31,579 nt of DNA from CAZGSG01 sp964528095 (GCA_964528095.1 CAZGSG010000023.1:1-31579); one strand, 5' to 3'. Shown: positions 1 through 8,504, counted from the first letter of the stretch. A program made the numbers and translations. The notes: generated by a model from the sequence alone, not told the origin.

Positions 1-956
1 CCTCTGTATGTATCGCTCCATAGCCATTTATTGTTATAATCCCGTATTGTAGCCTGCAACAGCCCGTCTGCCTGTACCCTGCGGGTGGTAGTGGTTATTT
101 TGGCTTTTACGGTCATATACTCTTTGGTTATAGAGTCTGGTTTATGTACGATCTCTTTTGATACGATCTGTTTGGACACTTCTCTTACATTGCGCTGATC
201 ACGATAGTTGCCAATGTTCACATCACTAAAACGAAGATCTACTGCATTGTCAAGTCTTATATTACGACTACCGGCATCGTTTACAGAGTAAAACTGGAAA
301 AAAGAATTGCCACTGTTATTGTTCAGGTAGCGGGTAATGTCGTAGTTAAAATTATTGAAATCATAGTTATAAGAACTGTACTGGTAACCACTCCTGGTAA
401 TAGGTTGAATGATCACATTCGTTACAGCGTTTGCATAAGCTTCATCTATTTTTTGTTTTACACCAAGATCACCTGGTTTTAGCTGCAATGCTTTTTGAAA
501 TTCATAATATGCGTCACGATAGCTGAGTTTGTTGTTCTGGTCCATCAGTTCCAGCCCTCTTTCAATACGCGCATTACCTGCTTCTTCTTTATAAGTACTC
601 ATATAAGAAGAGTAGTCGGTAGGTTTTACCAGCGCGTTTACAGAAGGTGAGCGACGGATAGCATCATACAGGTATTGCAGGCTTGCATATTCCGCATAGA
701 TATTTTCAAACCGCAGGCTCGATGTGCTGTTCGTATAGTTGCGGATCCTGCTTTCGTGGTCTTCTACCGCAAAACGATAAGCATTCTGAACGATATCGAT
801 AAGATTGGCATCACCGGGCTTTTTGCTTAGTTTTTTTGTTGCCAGTTGTACGGCTTCATCATAACGGCCCTGTTGGTAAAGTTTCTCGGCTGTTTTACAG
901 GAGAACAGGAATAAGCTGATACCGAGAAATAAAAAGGAGTAAAGTTTTAGTTTCAT
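1..956 (-). CDS. TPR-like lipoprotein, C-terminus cut by window edge
   Basis: The frame is open from an ATG at 956 to the left edge (318 codons, no stop), so the gene continues outside the window. The product starts with a lipoprotein signal peptide: MKLKLY, a hydrophobic run, then the lipobox LFSC with the acylated Cys near residue 20. After it comes KTAEKLYQQGRYDEAVQLA, the helix pattern of a tetratricopeptide repeat, and a second such stretch, YRDAYYEFQKALQLKPGD, near residue 150. A Tyr/Asn-rich region follows, then a more beta-like segment. It is probably attached to a membrane on the periplasmic side. Function is not recognised; TPRs suggest protein-protein contacts. The gene lies 102 bases downstream of the hydrolase on the same strand and could be co-transcribed. 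The coding call is strong because of the long open frame and the canonical lipobox. Confidence 0.85.
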   Translation of the reverse strand, partial: MKLKLYSFLFLGISLFLFSCKTAEKLYQQGRYDEAVQLATKKLSKKPGDANLIDIVQNAYRFAVEDHESRIRNYTNSTSSLRFENIYAEYASLQYLYDAIRRSPSVNALVKPTDYSSYMSTYKEEAGNARIERGLELMDQNNKLSYRDAYYEFQKALQLKPGDLGVKQKIDEAYANAVTNVIIQPITRSGYQYSSYNYDFNNFNYDITRYLNNNSGNSFFQFYSVNDAGSRNIRLDNAVDLRFSDVNIGNYRDQRNVREVSKQIVSKEIVHKPDSITKEYMTVKAKITTTTRRVQADGLLQATIRDYNNKWLWSDTYR

Positions 957-1058
957 AATCTTCCATTTAATAATAGTCTGACGGTCAAACAAGGCCATTG
1001 TAACGCCAGGGGTACTGAATTAAATTAGTATTAACAATTAGCTACATAAACGCTAATC

Positions 1059-1847
1059 TTAATTTTTGAGTATATCCCGCACAAAATTATGGTACTCATC
1101 AAATTTAGGGAGGTTATTATGTCCTCCGCCGTGGATCCTGATCAGGGTGATTTTATGCGGGTTGATCTTTTGAAGCTTTTCGCTATGCCGGATGGGGATC
1201 AGCCAGTCACGGGTGCCATGCAAGATATATGTATGGCAGTTGGCATGGGCAATCCAGCGGTCGGTACGCAGGTGAAAGCGTAACACGACGCGCACAGGCA
1301 GCATTGGTAAAAACCGCTCCACTACTTTCAGAAAGCTGTAATAAGGCGCATCGAGAATGAGGTAACGGGGTTTATTGTCCGATGCCAGTTTGCTGGCAAA
1401 ACCGCTACCCATGCTTCTGCCATACACGATCAGATGATCTTCCGGGTATTGCTTCAATAGACTTTCATATACAAACTGCATATCGCTTAGCATTTCGCGT
1501 TCGCTCCTCTTGCCGGTACTTTTCCCAAACCCCCGGTAATCCACCAGTACCACGTCATAGTTATACCGGTAAAAATCCTTTGCGTACTTGGCCCAACCTT
1601 TTATGCTACGGGTGTTTCCGTGAAAATAAAGGATCAATCCTTCTGGTTTTTCCCTGAAGAAATGCAGTCCATTAATGCTCACTCCTGGCTCTATTTCAAA
1701 AAAATACTCCTTAAAAGGAATATCATATTTGAATTGAAAGTCCTTTTTTAATTTCTCCGGCTTAAAAATAAACCGCTCCTGCAAAAAATAAGCAAGAATC
1801 GAGAGAACGGCGATTGCCGCGAGGATGTACCAGATAAAAGTTGGCAA
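1059..1847 (-). CDS. Membrane-anchored alpha/beta hydrolase (Bem46/YqkD-like)
   Basis: 262 residues. An N-terminal hydrophobic segment (about residues 4-22) looks like a membrane anchor or uncleaved signal. The rest is an alpha/beta-hydrolase fold: oxyanion motif YFHGNTRS near 74-81, nucleophile elbow GRSMG with Ser145, acid Asp214 in HGTRDWLIP, and His243 in HGGGHNN. The order and spacing match the serine hydrolase triad of Bem46/YqkD-type proteins, often annotated as alpha/beta hydrolase or peptidase S9-like. The substrate cannot be inferred; an esterase, lipase or peptidase role is possible. It sits downstream of kup on the same strand across a 184-base repeat-bearing spacer, so co-transcription with kup is doubtful. 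Confidence 0.88.
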   Translation of the reverse strand: MPTFIWYILAAIAVLSILAYFLQERFIFKPEKLKKDFQFKYDIPFKEYFFEIEPGVSINGLHFFREKPEGLILYFHGNTRSIKGWAKYAKDFYRYNYDVVLVDYRGFGKSTGKRSEREMLSDMQFVYESLLKQYPEDHLIVYGRSMGSGFASKLASDNKPRYLILDAPYYSFLKVVERFLPMLPVRVVLRFHLRTDRWIAHANCHTYILHGTRDWLIPIRHSEKLQKINPHKITLIRIHGGGHNNLPKFDEYHNFVRDILKN

Positions 1848-1880
1848 AATGGAGAATTAATGTATAGTAAGAATGGGTAT

Positions 1881-2031
1881 TAGCAGATGTTAGATACAAG
1901 ATATCGGATCGGGGATGCCCGCACTCTACCGTAAAGTAACTAATCGTAAGGATAAACCTATTTAAACATCCAGCATCAACTATCCTTTATCTAATAGCTA
2001 GTATCTAATATCCAATATCTAGCATCTAATA
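1881..2031. repeat. Intergenic word-repeat inverted repeat, family A copy 1
   Basis: The spacer between kup and the hydrolase contains degenerate reiterations of about 11 bases (TATCTAATATC, TATCCAATATC, CATCTAATATC) at 1966-2033. An approximate reverse complement, containing GTTAGATACAAGATATCGG, lies at 1889-1916, so the region can fold into an imperfect long hairpin. The same words recur at 6953-7145. It is too degenerate and has no regular spacers for a CRISPR. Origin and function are unknown. Confidence 0.6.
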
Positions 2032-4005
2032 TCAATCCTCAACCCTTTTCAACTTAAGATTCGTCACCGGCGCCACAATCAGCGGGAATTTTTCCACCGT
2101 TACATTAGCCGCATCCAGTCCAAAACCTCTTTCCTCGCTCAGGCTATGTTCTTTGAGCCAGAAATGGAAATTCATGACCACTCTTTCCCAGAACGGAAGC
2201 TCATTGTCCTGGCTCAGGTATTTTTCCATCACCATGAATTGGAAATCGCCTACGGTATTACTGCTTGCAAGACTTTCATAGCGGCTGATGATATTTACTT
2301 CTTTGTTGGCCACCAGGTCTTCTACCACTTTGCGGAACATCAGGTTGATCCGGGGTTCCATTCTGAACCCAAGCCTGAAGTCGATGCGGATGATATCGTT
2401 GGGGATGATATGCTCTACTTTATATTCGCAGGTATAGGGGTCATCCATGGTATCCACATGCACGAACCAGTAGATGTCTGCGCGTTTGGGTTTTTTATTT
2501 AGTATTGAATAGATGATCTTATGTTCGATCTCTTTGGGATTGTTGGCGCTGGTGAGATAGACCAGGTGTGTGGCATATTTAGGCACGGCCCTGTCATTGC
2601 TGAGCTCCTGGATCTTGGGGATATAATGCTCCATCCGCACAAACTCCACGTAACGGTTCTTGATCTTACGTGCGCGGAACCAGATATACATGATCATGAA
2701 CATCAGCCCGCCGATCATCAGGGTGATATAACCGCCATGAATGAATTTATCCATCAATGCCACGAAGAAAACAATTTCTACAATGAGATAACCGATCAGG
2801 AATACAAAAATCTTGTATTTGCGGAACCGGTGCAGCACTAAATAATTAGCAAAAAGAATGGTTGTGGTCAGCATGGTTACAATAATAGCGAGCCCATAGG
2901 CTGCTTCCATGGCTGAGGATTTTTGAAAATAAAACACGATACCCACGCATCCCAGGTATAATAAAATATTAATGCCCGGTATGAATAGCTGTCCTTTTTC
3001 TTCTGATGGATACCGGATCTTCATTTTGGGCCATAGGTTCAGACGCATGGCTTCGCTGATCAGGGTAAAGGCCCCGGAGATCATTGCCTGGCTGGCAATA
3101 ATGGCTTCGGTAGTGGCAATGATAACGCCAGGAATAATGAACCATTCCGGCAGGAGATCATAAAAGGCATTGATGCCCATGGAAGCTTTTATCTCTTTAG
3201 TGATGGTGAATCCTTCCCGGTGTGCCAGCAGGTAAGCACCCTGTCCGAAATAATTTAATAAAAGACAGGTCTTGACATAGATCCAGGACTTCCGGATATT
3301 CTCGCGTCCGCAATGCCCAAGATCGCTATACAGGGCCTCTGCCCCGGTGGTACAAAGAAAGACCGCGCCCAGCAACCAGAATCCTTCAGGATATGTGCGG
3401 AGAAATTCGATCGCGTAATAGGGGCTTATTGCTTTAAAAATAGATGGATCGTCGAATACATGTACAATACCGAGTATGGCCAGCATGGTAAACCAGGTAA
3501 GCATGACGGGGCCAAAGATCTTACCGATCGAAGCGGTACCAAATTGCTGAAGGAAGAAAAATACGGAAAGTATACTAAGCACAATGATCATGACGGTGCT
3601 GGTTTCCATCCCTCGTAGTACTGGTAATTCTTCCAGCCCTTCTATAGCGGAGGTGATAGAGATAGGGGGAGTGATGATACCATCTGCCAGCAACGCCGCG
3701 CCACCCAGCATGGCTGGGATGACCAGCCATTTTTTTCTTCGTCTTACCAATGCGTACAACGCAAATGTTCCACCCTCACCTTTGTTATCTGCTCTGAGTA
3801 TCAGGATAACGTATTTGATGGTGGTTTGCAGGGTCAGTGTCCAGATAATGCAGGAAAGAGTGCCCAGTATAAGATCTTCCGATACCTGCCTGTTGCTGAT
3901 GATTGCATTAAAAACATAAAGAGGGGAGGTGCCAATATCTCCGTAAATAATTCCCAAAGCGATAAGAAGTCCTGCGGCCGTGACTTTGTTAGTCGGTATT
4001 TTCAC
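2032..4005 (-). CDS. kup: KUP-family potassium uptake protein
   Basis: 657 residues; E. coli Kup has about 622. Kup is an inner-membrane, proton-coupled K+ importer of the KUP/HAK/KT family. The family hallmark GDIGTSPLYVF is at residues 22-32 and is followed by a series of hydrophobic segments compatible with 12 transmembrane helices. GGEGGTFALY-type sequence (here KGEGGTFALYAL) and LLADGIITPPISI, both conserved in the family, are present. The C-terminal ~200 residues are hydrophilic and correspond to the cytoplasmic domain. The ATG at 4003-4005 puts the GDIGTSPLY motif at the usual distance from the N-terminus. A TACCTTTG box lies 58-65 bases upstream on the minus strand. Divergent from the secreted protein starting at 4253. 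Confidence 0.96.
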   Translation of the reverse strand: MKIPTNKVTAAGLLIALGIIYGDIGTSPLYVFNAIISNRQVSEDLILGTLSCIIWTLTLQTTIKYVILILRADNKGEGGTFALYALVRRRKKWLVIPAMLGGAALLADGIITPPISITSAIEGLEELPVLRGMETSTVMIIVLSILSVFFFLQQFGTASIGKIFGPVMLTWFTMLAILGIVHVFDDPSIFKAISPYYAIEFLRTYPEGFWLLGAVFLCTTGAEALYSDLGHCGRENIRKSWIYVKTCLLLNYFGQGAYLLAHREGFTITKEIKASMGINAFYDLLPEWFIIPGVIIATTEAIIASQAMISGAFTLISEAMRLNLWPKMKIRYPSEEKGQLFIPGINILLYLGCVGIVFYFQKSSAMEAAYGLAIIVTMLTTTILFANYLVLHRFRKYKIFVFLIGYLIVEIVFFVALMDKFIHGGYITLMIGGLMFMIMYIWFRARKIKNRYVEFVRMEHYIPKIQELSNDRAVPKYATHLVYLTSANNPKEIEHKIIYSILNKKPKRADIYWFVHVDTMDDPYTCEYKVEHIIPNDIIRIDFRLGFRMEPRINLMFRKVVEDLVANKEVNIISRYESLASSNTVGDFQFMVMEKYLSQDNELPFWERVVMNFHFWLKEHSLSEERGFGLDAANVTVEKFPLIVAPVTNLKLKRVED

Positions 4006-4062
4006 TTGTTGAGGTTGATGTTTCTCCTGTTACAGCTCATTTCGTCTGAAGGATTTTGCCAG

Positions 4063-4070
4063 CAAAGGTA
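4063..4070 (-). promoter_or_regulatory. Candidate -7 box for kup
   Basis: On the minus strand this reads TACCTTTG, an exact match to the Bacteroidota -7 consensus TAnnTTTG. The predicted start of transcription is near 4056, giving a leader of about 50 bases. No TTTG is seen at the expected -33 distance, so the call is tentative. Confidence 0.4.
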
Positions 4071-4252
4071 TATGCAAAAAGCAATTAGAACGATCAGCCT
4101 GTTAAAAGATTGCTTAACGGCCTTTTTTGTGGCAATTTTCTTAATTTACTTTTCGTTCGTGTAATACCGGTGATCCCGGCATCATTATTAACCGATTCTT
4201 GCCTTTTTTTGGCTTGTAATTGGTACTTTTAAGAAGTAAAAATCAGCATACT

Positions 4253-5782
4253 ATGGTTGGAGGAAAAAGAGGATATTTTATTATTGTGCTTTTAATGACC
4301 GGATTAGCCCTGAATGCCCAGAAAATCGTCTATTCTGAGCCGGAAAGAGATGATACCCGGCGGTTGAACTTCGAGATCGCGGGTAAGATCAGCGGTAATT
4401 TTCTGATCTATAAAAATATCCGGAACAAGAACTGGATCACCGTACTTGACAATGACCTGAAACAGATCGGCAAGGTAGAGCAGGAATATGTGCCCGATAA
4501 TGACCGGGTGATCAATGTTGATTTTTTCCCTTATACGGATTTCTGCTATATGATCTACCAGTACCAGAAGCGGAATATCATTTATTGTATAGCCGCCAAA
4601 ATAGATGGTAACGGGAATAAGATCGGGGATATAATAGAACTGGACACCACGCAGATCGGTTTTGCCGCCAGTAATAAAATCTATTCGGTGCTTACCAGCG
4701 AAGATAAAAGCAAGATCATCGTCTTCAAGATCAACAGCAAGAACAAGAAAATGTACTATATCAGTACGGTGTTGCTGGATGATAAGCTGAATACACTGAA
4801 AAAAAGCCGCCTGTCGTTGCCAATGGAAGACAGGGATGATTATGTAGGCGAGTTTCAACTGGATAATGAGGGGGATATGGTATTCACCAAATTTGACCGG
4901 GTAAACAGTGAGAATATCGGGAAAGCCTCTTTTATTATTAAATATGCGCAAGCCGACTCCTTCATGGTAAAGGAGCTTGCAATTGAAAAGACCTACCTGG
5001 ATGAGATCCATATCAAACCGGACAATTATAATAAAAGATACCTGATCACTTCTTTTTACTACAAACAAAGACGAGGAAATACAGACGGCTACTATTTTTA
5101 CATCTGGGACAAACAATCCGGAAAAGCGGTGCTGGAAGACACCATCACATTTAGCGAAACCCTCCGGCGTGAAGCAAGGGGCAACTCAAACGTGAAAATG
5201 GCTTTTAATGATTATTTCATCCGGCATATTATCACAAAGAGAGACGGCGGATTCATCATTAGCAGTGAAGCATACTATACTACGCAGCGAGGCAGCAACT
5301 GGAGCCGCTGGAACAATCTATACGGTTCGCCTTATATGCGACCAATGGATTACTATTATTATTCACCTTATTATTACAATAGTTTCTGGGGCGGATCGAG
5401 ATGGAATGACGGGCAAAGCGTACGATACCAGGCAGATAATATTATCATCAGTTCGTATGATAAAAATGGTAATCGGGAATGGAACAATGTGATCCGGAAA
5501 GAACAGTATGATGACCAGTCGGACGATGTACTATTTTACCAGATCATGAACACCGGCGGGCAATTACATTTTTTGTTCAATCAAATGGAGAAAAGGGTGA
5601 TGTTGCTAAATGATTATACAATTGATCCCGGAGGTGAAATCAAGCCAAATCCTACGCTGAAGGGCCTGGACAAAGGGTATGAGTTTATGCCGAAGTATGG
5701 TAAACAGGTAAGCGCGAGACAAATAATTATCCCCTGTCTGTACAGGAATTATGTTTGTTTTGCGAAGTTGGATTTTAATTAA
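4253..5782 (+). CDS. Secreted protein of unknown function
   Basis: 509 residues from the ATG at 4253; an in-frame TTG at 4220 would add 11 polar residues before the signal peptide and is less likely. MVGGKRGYFIIVLLMTGLALNAQ is a clear signal peptide with the ALNAQ cleavage site common in Bacteroidota. The mature part is mostly predicted beta strand with repeated polar/aromatic strands (for example FLIYKNIRNKNWITVLDND), which could suit a propeller-like fold; I do not recognise a named domain. Residues near 370-395 are unusually rich in Tyr, Trp, Ser and Asn (DYYYYSPYYYNSFWGG). No T9SS sorting domain or lipobox is visible. A minus-strand open frame at 4304-5116 is a shadow of this gene. Confidence 0.85.
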   Translation: MVGGKRGYFIIVLLMTGLALNAQKIVYSEPERDDTRRLNFEIAGKISGNFLIYKNIRNKNWITVLDNDLKQIGKVEQEYVPDNDRVINVDFFPYTDFCYMIYQYQKRNIIYCIAAKIDGNGNKIGDIIELDTTQIGFAASNKIYSVLTSEDKSKIIVFKINSKNKKMYYISTVLLDDKLNTLKKSRLSLPMEDRDDYVGEFQLDNEGDMVFTKFDRVNSENIGKASFIIKYAQADSFMVKELAIEKTYLDEIHIKPDNYNKRYLITSFYYKQRRGNTDGYYFYIWDKQSGKAVLEDTITFSETLRREARGNSNVKMAFNDYFIRHIITKRDGGFIISSEAYYTTQRGSNWSRWNNLYGSPYMRPMDYYYYSPYYYNSFWGGSRWNDGQSVRYQADNIIISSYDKNGNREWNNVIRKEQYDDQSDDVLFYQIMNTGGQLHFLFNQMEKRVMLLNDYTIDPGGEIKPNPTLKGLDKGYEFMPKYGKQVSARQIIIPCLYRNYVCFAKLDFN

Positions 5783-5808
5783 ACAGTTCAAATTGCAGGT
5801 TTATTCTG

Positions 5809-5891
5809 AATTAAAAATGCGAAATTCAAACACTGGGTTCGTCGCCAGTGACGAAAGCTATTTTTGACTTTTAAATTTTGCATTTTTAATT
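5809..5891. repeat. Long inverted repeat with two competing inner hairpins
   Basis: AATTAAAAATGC at 5809-5820 is perfectly complementary to GCATTTTTAATT at 5880-5891, and pairing continues inward with two mismatches (AAATTcAAA against TTTAAATTT). Inside the loop are two mutually exclusive small hairpins: CACTGG (5831-5836) with CCAGTG (5845-5850), and TTCGTC (5838-5843) with GACGAA (5850-5855). It begins 27 bases after the stop of the secreted protein gene and may act as its terminator, though no clean T-run follows. Confidence 0.7.
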
Positions 5892-5944
5892 TTGAATTCA
5901 ACCCGCGGCTATTTCAATACATAACTTATTAATATCCCCTATCC

Positions 5945-6934
5945 GTGATCGGCATATTTAAACAGAAAAACCCGGCCAACATCCTGTTGTTGCTGATATT
6001 TGGCATATTGATCAAGCTGCCGATGTTTCTCTATCCCCATGAACCGGTGGTCAGACCCGGTGATGGAGTGCTTTATGAAGGGATACTCCGGTTTTTCGCC
6101 CCTACAGCCAGGTCTTTTTCTCCGTTTTATCCATTATGCGCATTTGGTCTCCTGTTCTTACAGGCAATGGTGCTTACCAGGTTCATCAATAATCAGCGTA
6201 TGATGAATAAGGTCAATTACCTGCCTGGGATGGCCTACCTGCTGATCACCTCCCTGCTACCGGAATGGAATTATTTTTCAGCCCCGCTGCTTATCAATAG
6301 CATTTTATTATTTGTATTATCCGGCCTGTTCCGGATCTACAACCAGGACAATGTAAAGGGGATCATTTTTAATATCGGGCTGGCCCTGGGCGTAGCGGGA
6401 TTTATTTTTGTTTCCTCTCTCACATTTATTATCTGGATATTACTTGCCTTTGCGATCATCCGCCCTTTTCGACTCAATGAATGGTTGCTTTGTATACTCG
6501 GTATTACGACACCGTTTTATTTTTACGCCCTGTATATTTTTGTAGATGGCCGTTGGAGCTGGAATGAATTATTGCCACATATCAGCGTGGGCATTCCTTC
6601 ATTAAAACAAACACCCTGGCTTGCTGCCAGTGTATTCCTGGTGATGGTTCCCTTTCTGGCGGGAGGGTATTATATACAGGAGAACCTGCGTCGCCTGCTG
6701 ATTCACGTTCGAAAAGGATGGAGCCTGATGTTATTGTACCTGCTTGCCGCATTATTACTGCCCTTTGTCAATTCCAGTGACACATTTGAGAACTGGATCA
6801 TGGCCATGCTTCCAATGGCGGCTTTTCATGCCTGTGCCTATATGTATGCTACCTGGCGTATCATGCCGCTGGTCTTGTTTTGGATAACTACCGCGTTTAT
6901 TCTGGCATACCAGTATAGGGGGCCGGGCTGGTGA
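5945..6934 (+). CDS. Polytopic membrane protein (DUF6427-like)
   Basis: 329 residues from a GTG at 5945; the next in-frame ATG, at residue 26, would remove the conserved-looking IGIFKQKNPAN start, so GTG is preferred. About nine hydrophobic segments run through the whole length with short polar loops, so it is an integral inner-membrane protein. The N-terminal pattern FKxKNPxN...L followed by a YPHEP loop resembles the DUF6427 family of Bacteroidota, once labelled beta-carotene monooxygenase without good evidence. No catalytic motif is apparent. It may be co-directional with purQ but is separated from it by a 267-base repeat-containing spacer, so a shared operon is unlikely. Confidence 0.82.
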   Translation: MIGIFKQKNPANILLLLIFGILIKLPMFLYPHEPVVRPGDGVLYEGILRFFAPTARSFSPFYPLCAFGLLFLQAMVLTRFINNQRMMNKVNYLPGMAYLLITSLLPEWNYFSAPLLINSILLFVLSGLFRIYNQDNVKGIIFNIGLALGVAGFIFVSSLTFIIWILLAFAIIRPFRLNEWLLCILGITTPFYFYALYIFVDGRWSWNELLPHISVGIPSLKQTPWLAASVFLVMVPFLAGGYYIQENLRRLLIHVRKGWSLMLLYLLAALLLPFVNSSDTFENWIMAMLPMAAFHACAYMYATWRIMPLVLFWITTAFILAYQYRGPGW

Positions 6935-6952
6935 TAGCTGGAAGAGGGTGAC

Positions 6953-7145
6953 AGATAATTGGTAGTAGATATTTGATAATAGATTTTGGATAATAGACGA
7001 CGAATCACTGCTATAAAGCAACAAATAGCAAATTGAGAGGGAATTGCTAATTAGGGAATTCCATCCAAAATCCCATATCCAACATCCAATATCGACTATC
7101 CAACATCGACTATCCAATATCCAACCTCCCTATCTAATATCCCTC
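6953..7145. repeat. Intergenic word-repeat inverted repeat, family A copy 2
   Basis: Right part 7073-7143 is built from near-copies of TATCCAACATC / TATCCAATATC / CGACTATCC. Left part 6967-6996 carries the complementary words (GATATTTGATAATAG, GATTTTGGAT). GATTTTGGAT at 6982-6991 pairs exactly with ATCCAAAATC at 7063-7072. An inner imperfect hairpin (TAGCAAATT against AATTGCTA) lies at about 7026-7050. The words are shared with 1881-2031. It lies just upstream of the purQ promoter. Confidence 0.65.
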
Positions 7146-7166
7146 AAAAAATTGCCTGAACACGAT

Positions 7167-7174
7167 TATCTTTG
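7167..7174 (+). promoter_or_regulatory. Candidate -7 box for purQ
   Basis: TATCTTTG is an exact TAnnTTTG match. It lies 27 bases before the purQ ATG, giving a predicted leader of about 20 bases. The nearest TTG (7152-7154) is only 12 bases upstream, shorter than usual for a -33 element, so only the -7 box is well supported. Confidence 0.5.
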
Positions 7175-7201
7175 CTTTTTCATCACCCCCAATATTTACC
7201 C

Positions 7202-7876
7202 ATGAAGTTTGGTGTTGTCGTTTTTCCTGGTTCTAATTGTGACAGGGATATGTATGATGCATTAAAGTATGATCTTGAGCAGGATGTAACCATGCTCTGG
7301 CACAAGGATAAAAATCTGAGTCAGTTCAATCAGGAAGATTGTATCATTTTGCCGGGAGGATTTTCTTTCGGTGATTATCTGCGTTGCGGCGCCATTGCCC
7401 GGTTTAGTCCCATGATGCAAAGCGTGATAGAATTTGCCAATGGCGGAGGCAAGGTATTCGGCGTGTGTAACGGATTCCAGATATTATGTGAATCAGGCCT
7501 GTTGCCGGGCGCGTTGCTTCGGAATGGGCATCAACAATTTACCTGCAAAAACGTTTTTATTAAGAATAACGAGGAGAATATATATAAGATACCGGTGGCG
7601 CATGGTGAAGGGCGGTATTATGCAGATGAAGACGTACTAAACGAGTTGGAAGCCAATGACCAGGTGATCTTCAAGTATTGCGACGAGAATGGAAAACTCA
7701 CCAGCGATGCTAATCCGAACGCAGCCATACGCAATATCGCCGGCATACGAAACAGCCAGGGAAATGTATTCGGCATGATGCCTCACCCGGAAAGGGCCTG
7801 TTCTTCCCTCTTAGGCAATACAGACGGCCGGGAAATAATAAAGAATTTACTAATGGCCGAGCAACTCGTTGGTTAA
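7202..7876 (+). CDS. purQ: Phosphoribosylformylglycinamidine synthase subunit PurQ
   Basis: 224 residues from the ATG at 7202, matching the usual PurQ length (about 225); an upstream TTG at 7172 falls inside the -7 box and is rejected. PurQ is the class I glutaminase subunit of FGAM synthase: it releases ammonia from glutamine and passes it to PurL at step 4 of purine synthesis in the cytoplasm. MKFGVVVFPGSNCDRD is the typical N-terminus. The nucleophile Cys is in GVCNGFQILCESGLLPGAL, and the His/Glu pair is in MMPHPERA near the C-terminus. A stand-alone PurQ implies a small PurL plus PurS elsewhere in this genome rather than the fused large PurL. No other pur gene is adjacent. Confidence 0.97.
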   Translation: MKFGVVVFPGSNCDRDMYDALKYDLEQDVTMLWHKDKNLSQFNQEDCIILPGGFSFGDYLRCGAIARFSPMMQSVIEFANGGGKVFGVCNGFQILCESGLLPGALLRNGHQQFTCKNVFIKNNEENIYKIPVAHGEGRYYADEDVLNELEANDQVIFKYCDENGKLTSDANPNAAIRNIAGIRNSQGNVFGMMPHPERACSSLLGNTDGREIIKNLLMAEQLVG

Positions 7877-7923
7877 CAGTTGCGTCCTTGATATTTTAGC
7901 AAGCTTTTGTATTTTACAGGGCC

Positions 7924-7951
7924 TTTGCCATTGGTTGATATTGTAAATTTG
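7924..7951 (+). promoter_or_regulatory. Bacteroidota-type promoter upstream of the DsbD-alpha-like gene
   Basis: TTTG at 7924-7927 and TAAATTTG at 7944-7951 are separated by 16 bases, close to the -33/-7 arrangement of Bacteroidota sigma-70 promoters. Predicted transcription start is near 7958, about 20 bases before the ATG at 7979. Confidence 0.55.
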
Positions 7952-7978
7952 TGTTCTCTTCGTTCAAGAAAAATGTAT

Positions 7979-8431
7979 ATGAAAAAAATAACTATTTTGC
8001 TGGCAGCCGTACTGATGACCGCTGTACTTCATGCGCAGTTGAATCCTGTAACCTGGACCTTTACTGCAAAAAAAATTGCGGATAAAACCTACGAAGTACA
8101 TGTAAAAGCTACGATTGAATCCAACTGGCACCTGTATTCGCAGACACAGCCAGAGGACGCGATCGCTGAGCCTACTGTCATTTCGTTTACCAGTAACCCA
8201 TTGTTGAGCCTGGAAGGAAAGATCAAAGAAGATGGCAAAATGGAGAAATTTCATGATGCAAAGCTGGATCTGTCGGCCAATCAATACGCTTCATCCGTGG
8301 ATTTTGTACAGGTGGTAAAATTAAAGAGCAACGCAAAGACCAGTCTCAATGGCACCGTACGTTTTCAAACCTGTGATGACAAGAAATGTCTTCCACCGAA
8401 AACAGTTAATTTTAGCGTTCCCTTAAAGTAA
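7979..8431 (+). CDS. Small periplasmic DsbD N-terminal-domain-like protein
   Basis: 150 residues from the ATG at 7979 (MKKITILL); an ATG two codons upstream is also possible. Residues 1-19 are a signal peptide ending in HAQ. The mature protein resembles the N-terminal immunoglobulin-like redox domain of DsbD (DsbD-alpha): WHLYSQTQPEDAIAEPTVISF near 50-70, and FQTCDDKKCLPPKTVNFSV near 129-147 with Cys132 and Cys137, where DsbD-alpha carries its redox pair. It probably accepts electrons from a DsbD membrane domain and passes them to periplasmic partners. dsbD follows 73 bases downstream, across a hairpin that resembles a terminator. Its pairing with a DsbD that lacks these cysteines is notable. 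Confidence 0.85.
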   Translation: MKKITILLAAVLMTAVLHAQLNPVTWTFTAKKIADKTYEVHVKATIESNWHLYSQTQPEDAIAEPTVISFTSNPLLSLEGKIKEDGKMEKFHDAKLDLSANQYASSVDFVQVVKLKSNAKTSLNGTVRFQTCDDKKCLPPKTVNFSVPLK

Positions 8432-8457
8432 GATGAAATAAACATATCAACATAAAT

Positions 8458-8489
8458 AACGGGTTCATATATTGAGCCCGTTTGTTTTT
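8458..8489 (+). terminator. Terminator between the DsbD-alpha-like gene and dsbD
   Basis: AACGGGTTCA (8458-8467) pairs with TGAGCCCGTT (8473-8482) with one mismatch, loop TATAT, followed by TTTGTTTTT. It is a typical intrinsic terminator, 27 bases after the stop codon. The in-frame TTG at 8472 lies inside it, which argues that dsbD starts at the ATG at 8505. No promoter for dsbD is visible between the two, so partial read-through is likely. Confidence 0.75.
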
Positions 8490-8504
8490 AAAATATCCCC
8501 GGTA

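Noticed and set aside
1966..2033. Possible CRISPR array from repeated 11-base words
   Set aside because: Words are contiguous, degenerate and variable in spacing; no unique spacers and no cas genes.
4304..5116. A 270-codon open frame on the minus strand, antisense to the secreted protein gene
   Set aside because: The plus-strand gene has a signal peptide, and the antisense product is a low-information run of Ile/Val/Asp. It is a shadow frame.
7907..7978. Longer N-terminus for the DsbD-alpha-like protein
   Set aside because: It would place a non-signal stretch before MKKITILL and overlap the promoter at 7924-7951.
8472..8504. TTG start for dsbD
   Set aside because: It lies within the terminator hairpin and precedes the signal peptide with unrelated residues; ATG at 8505 fits better.
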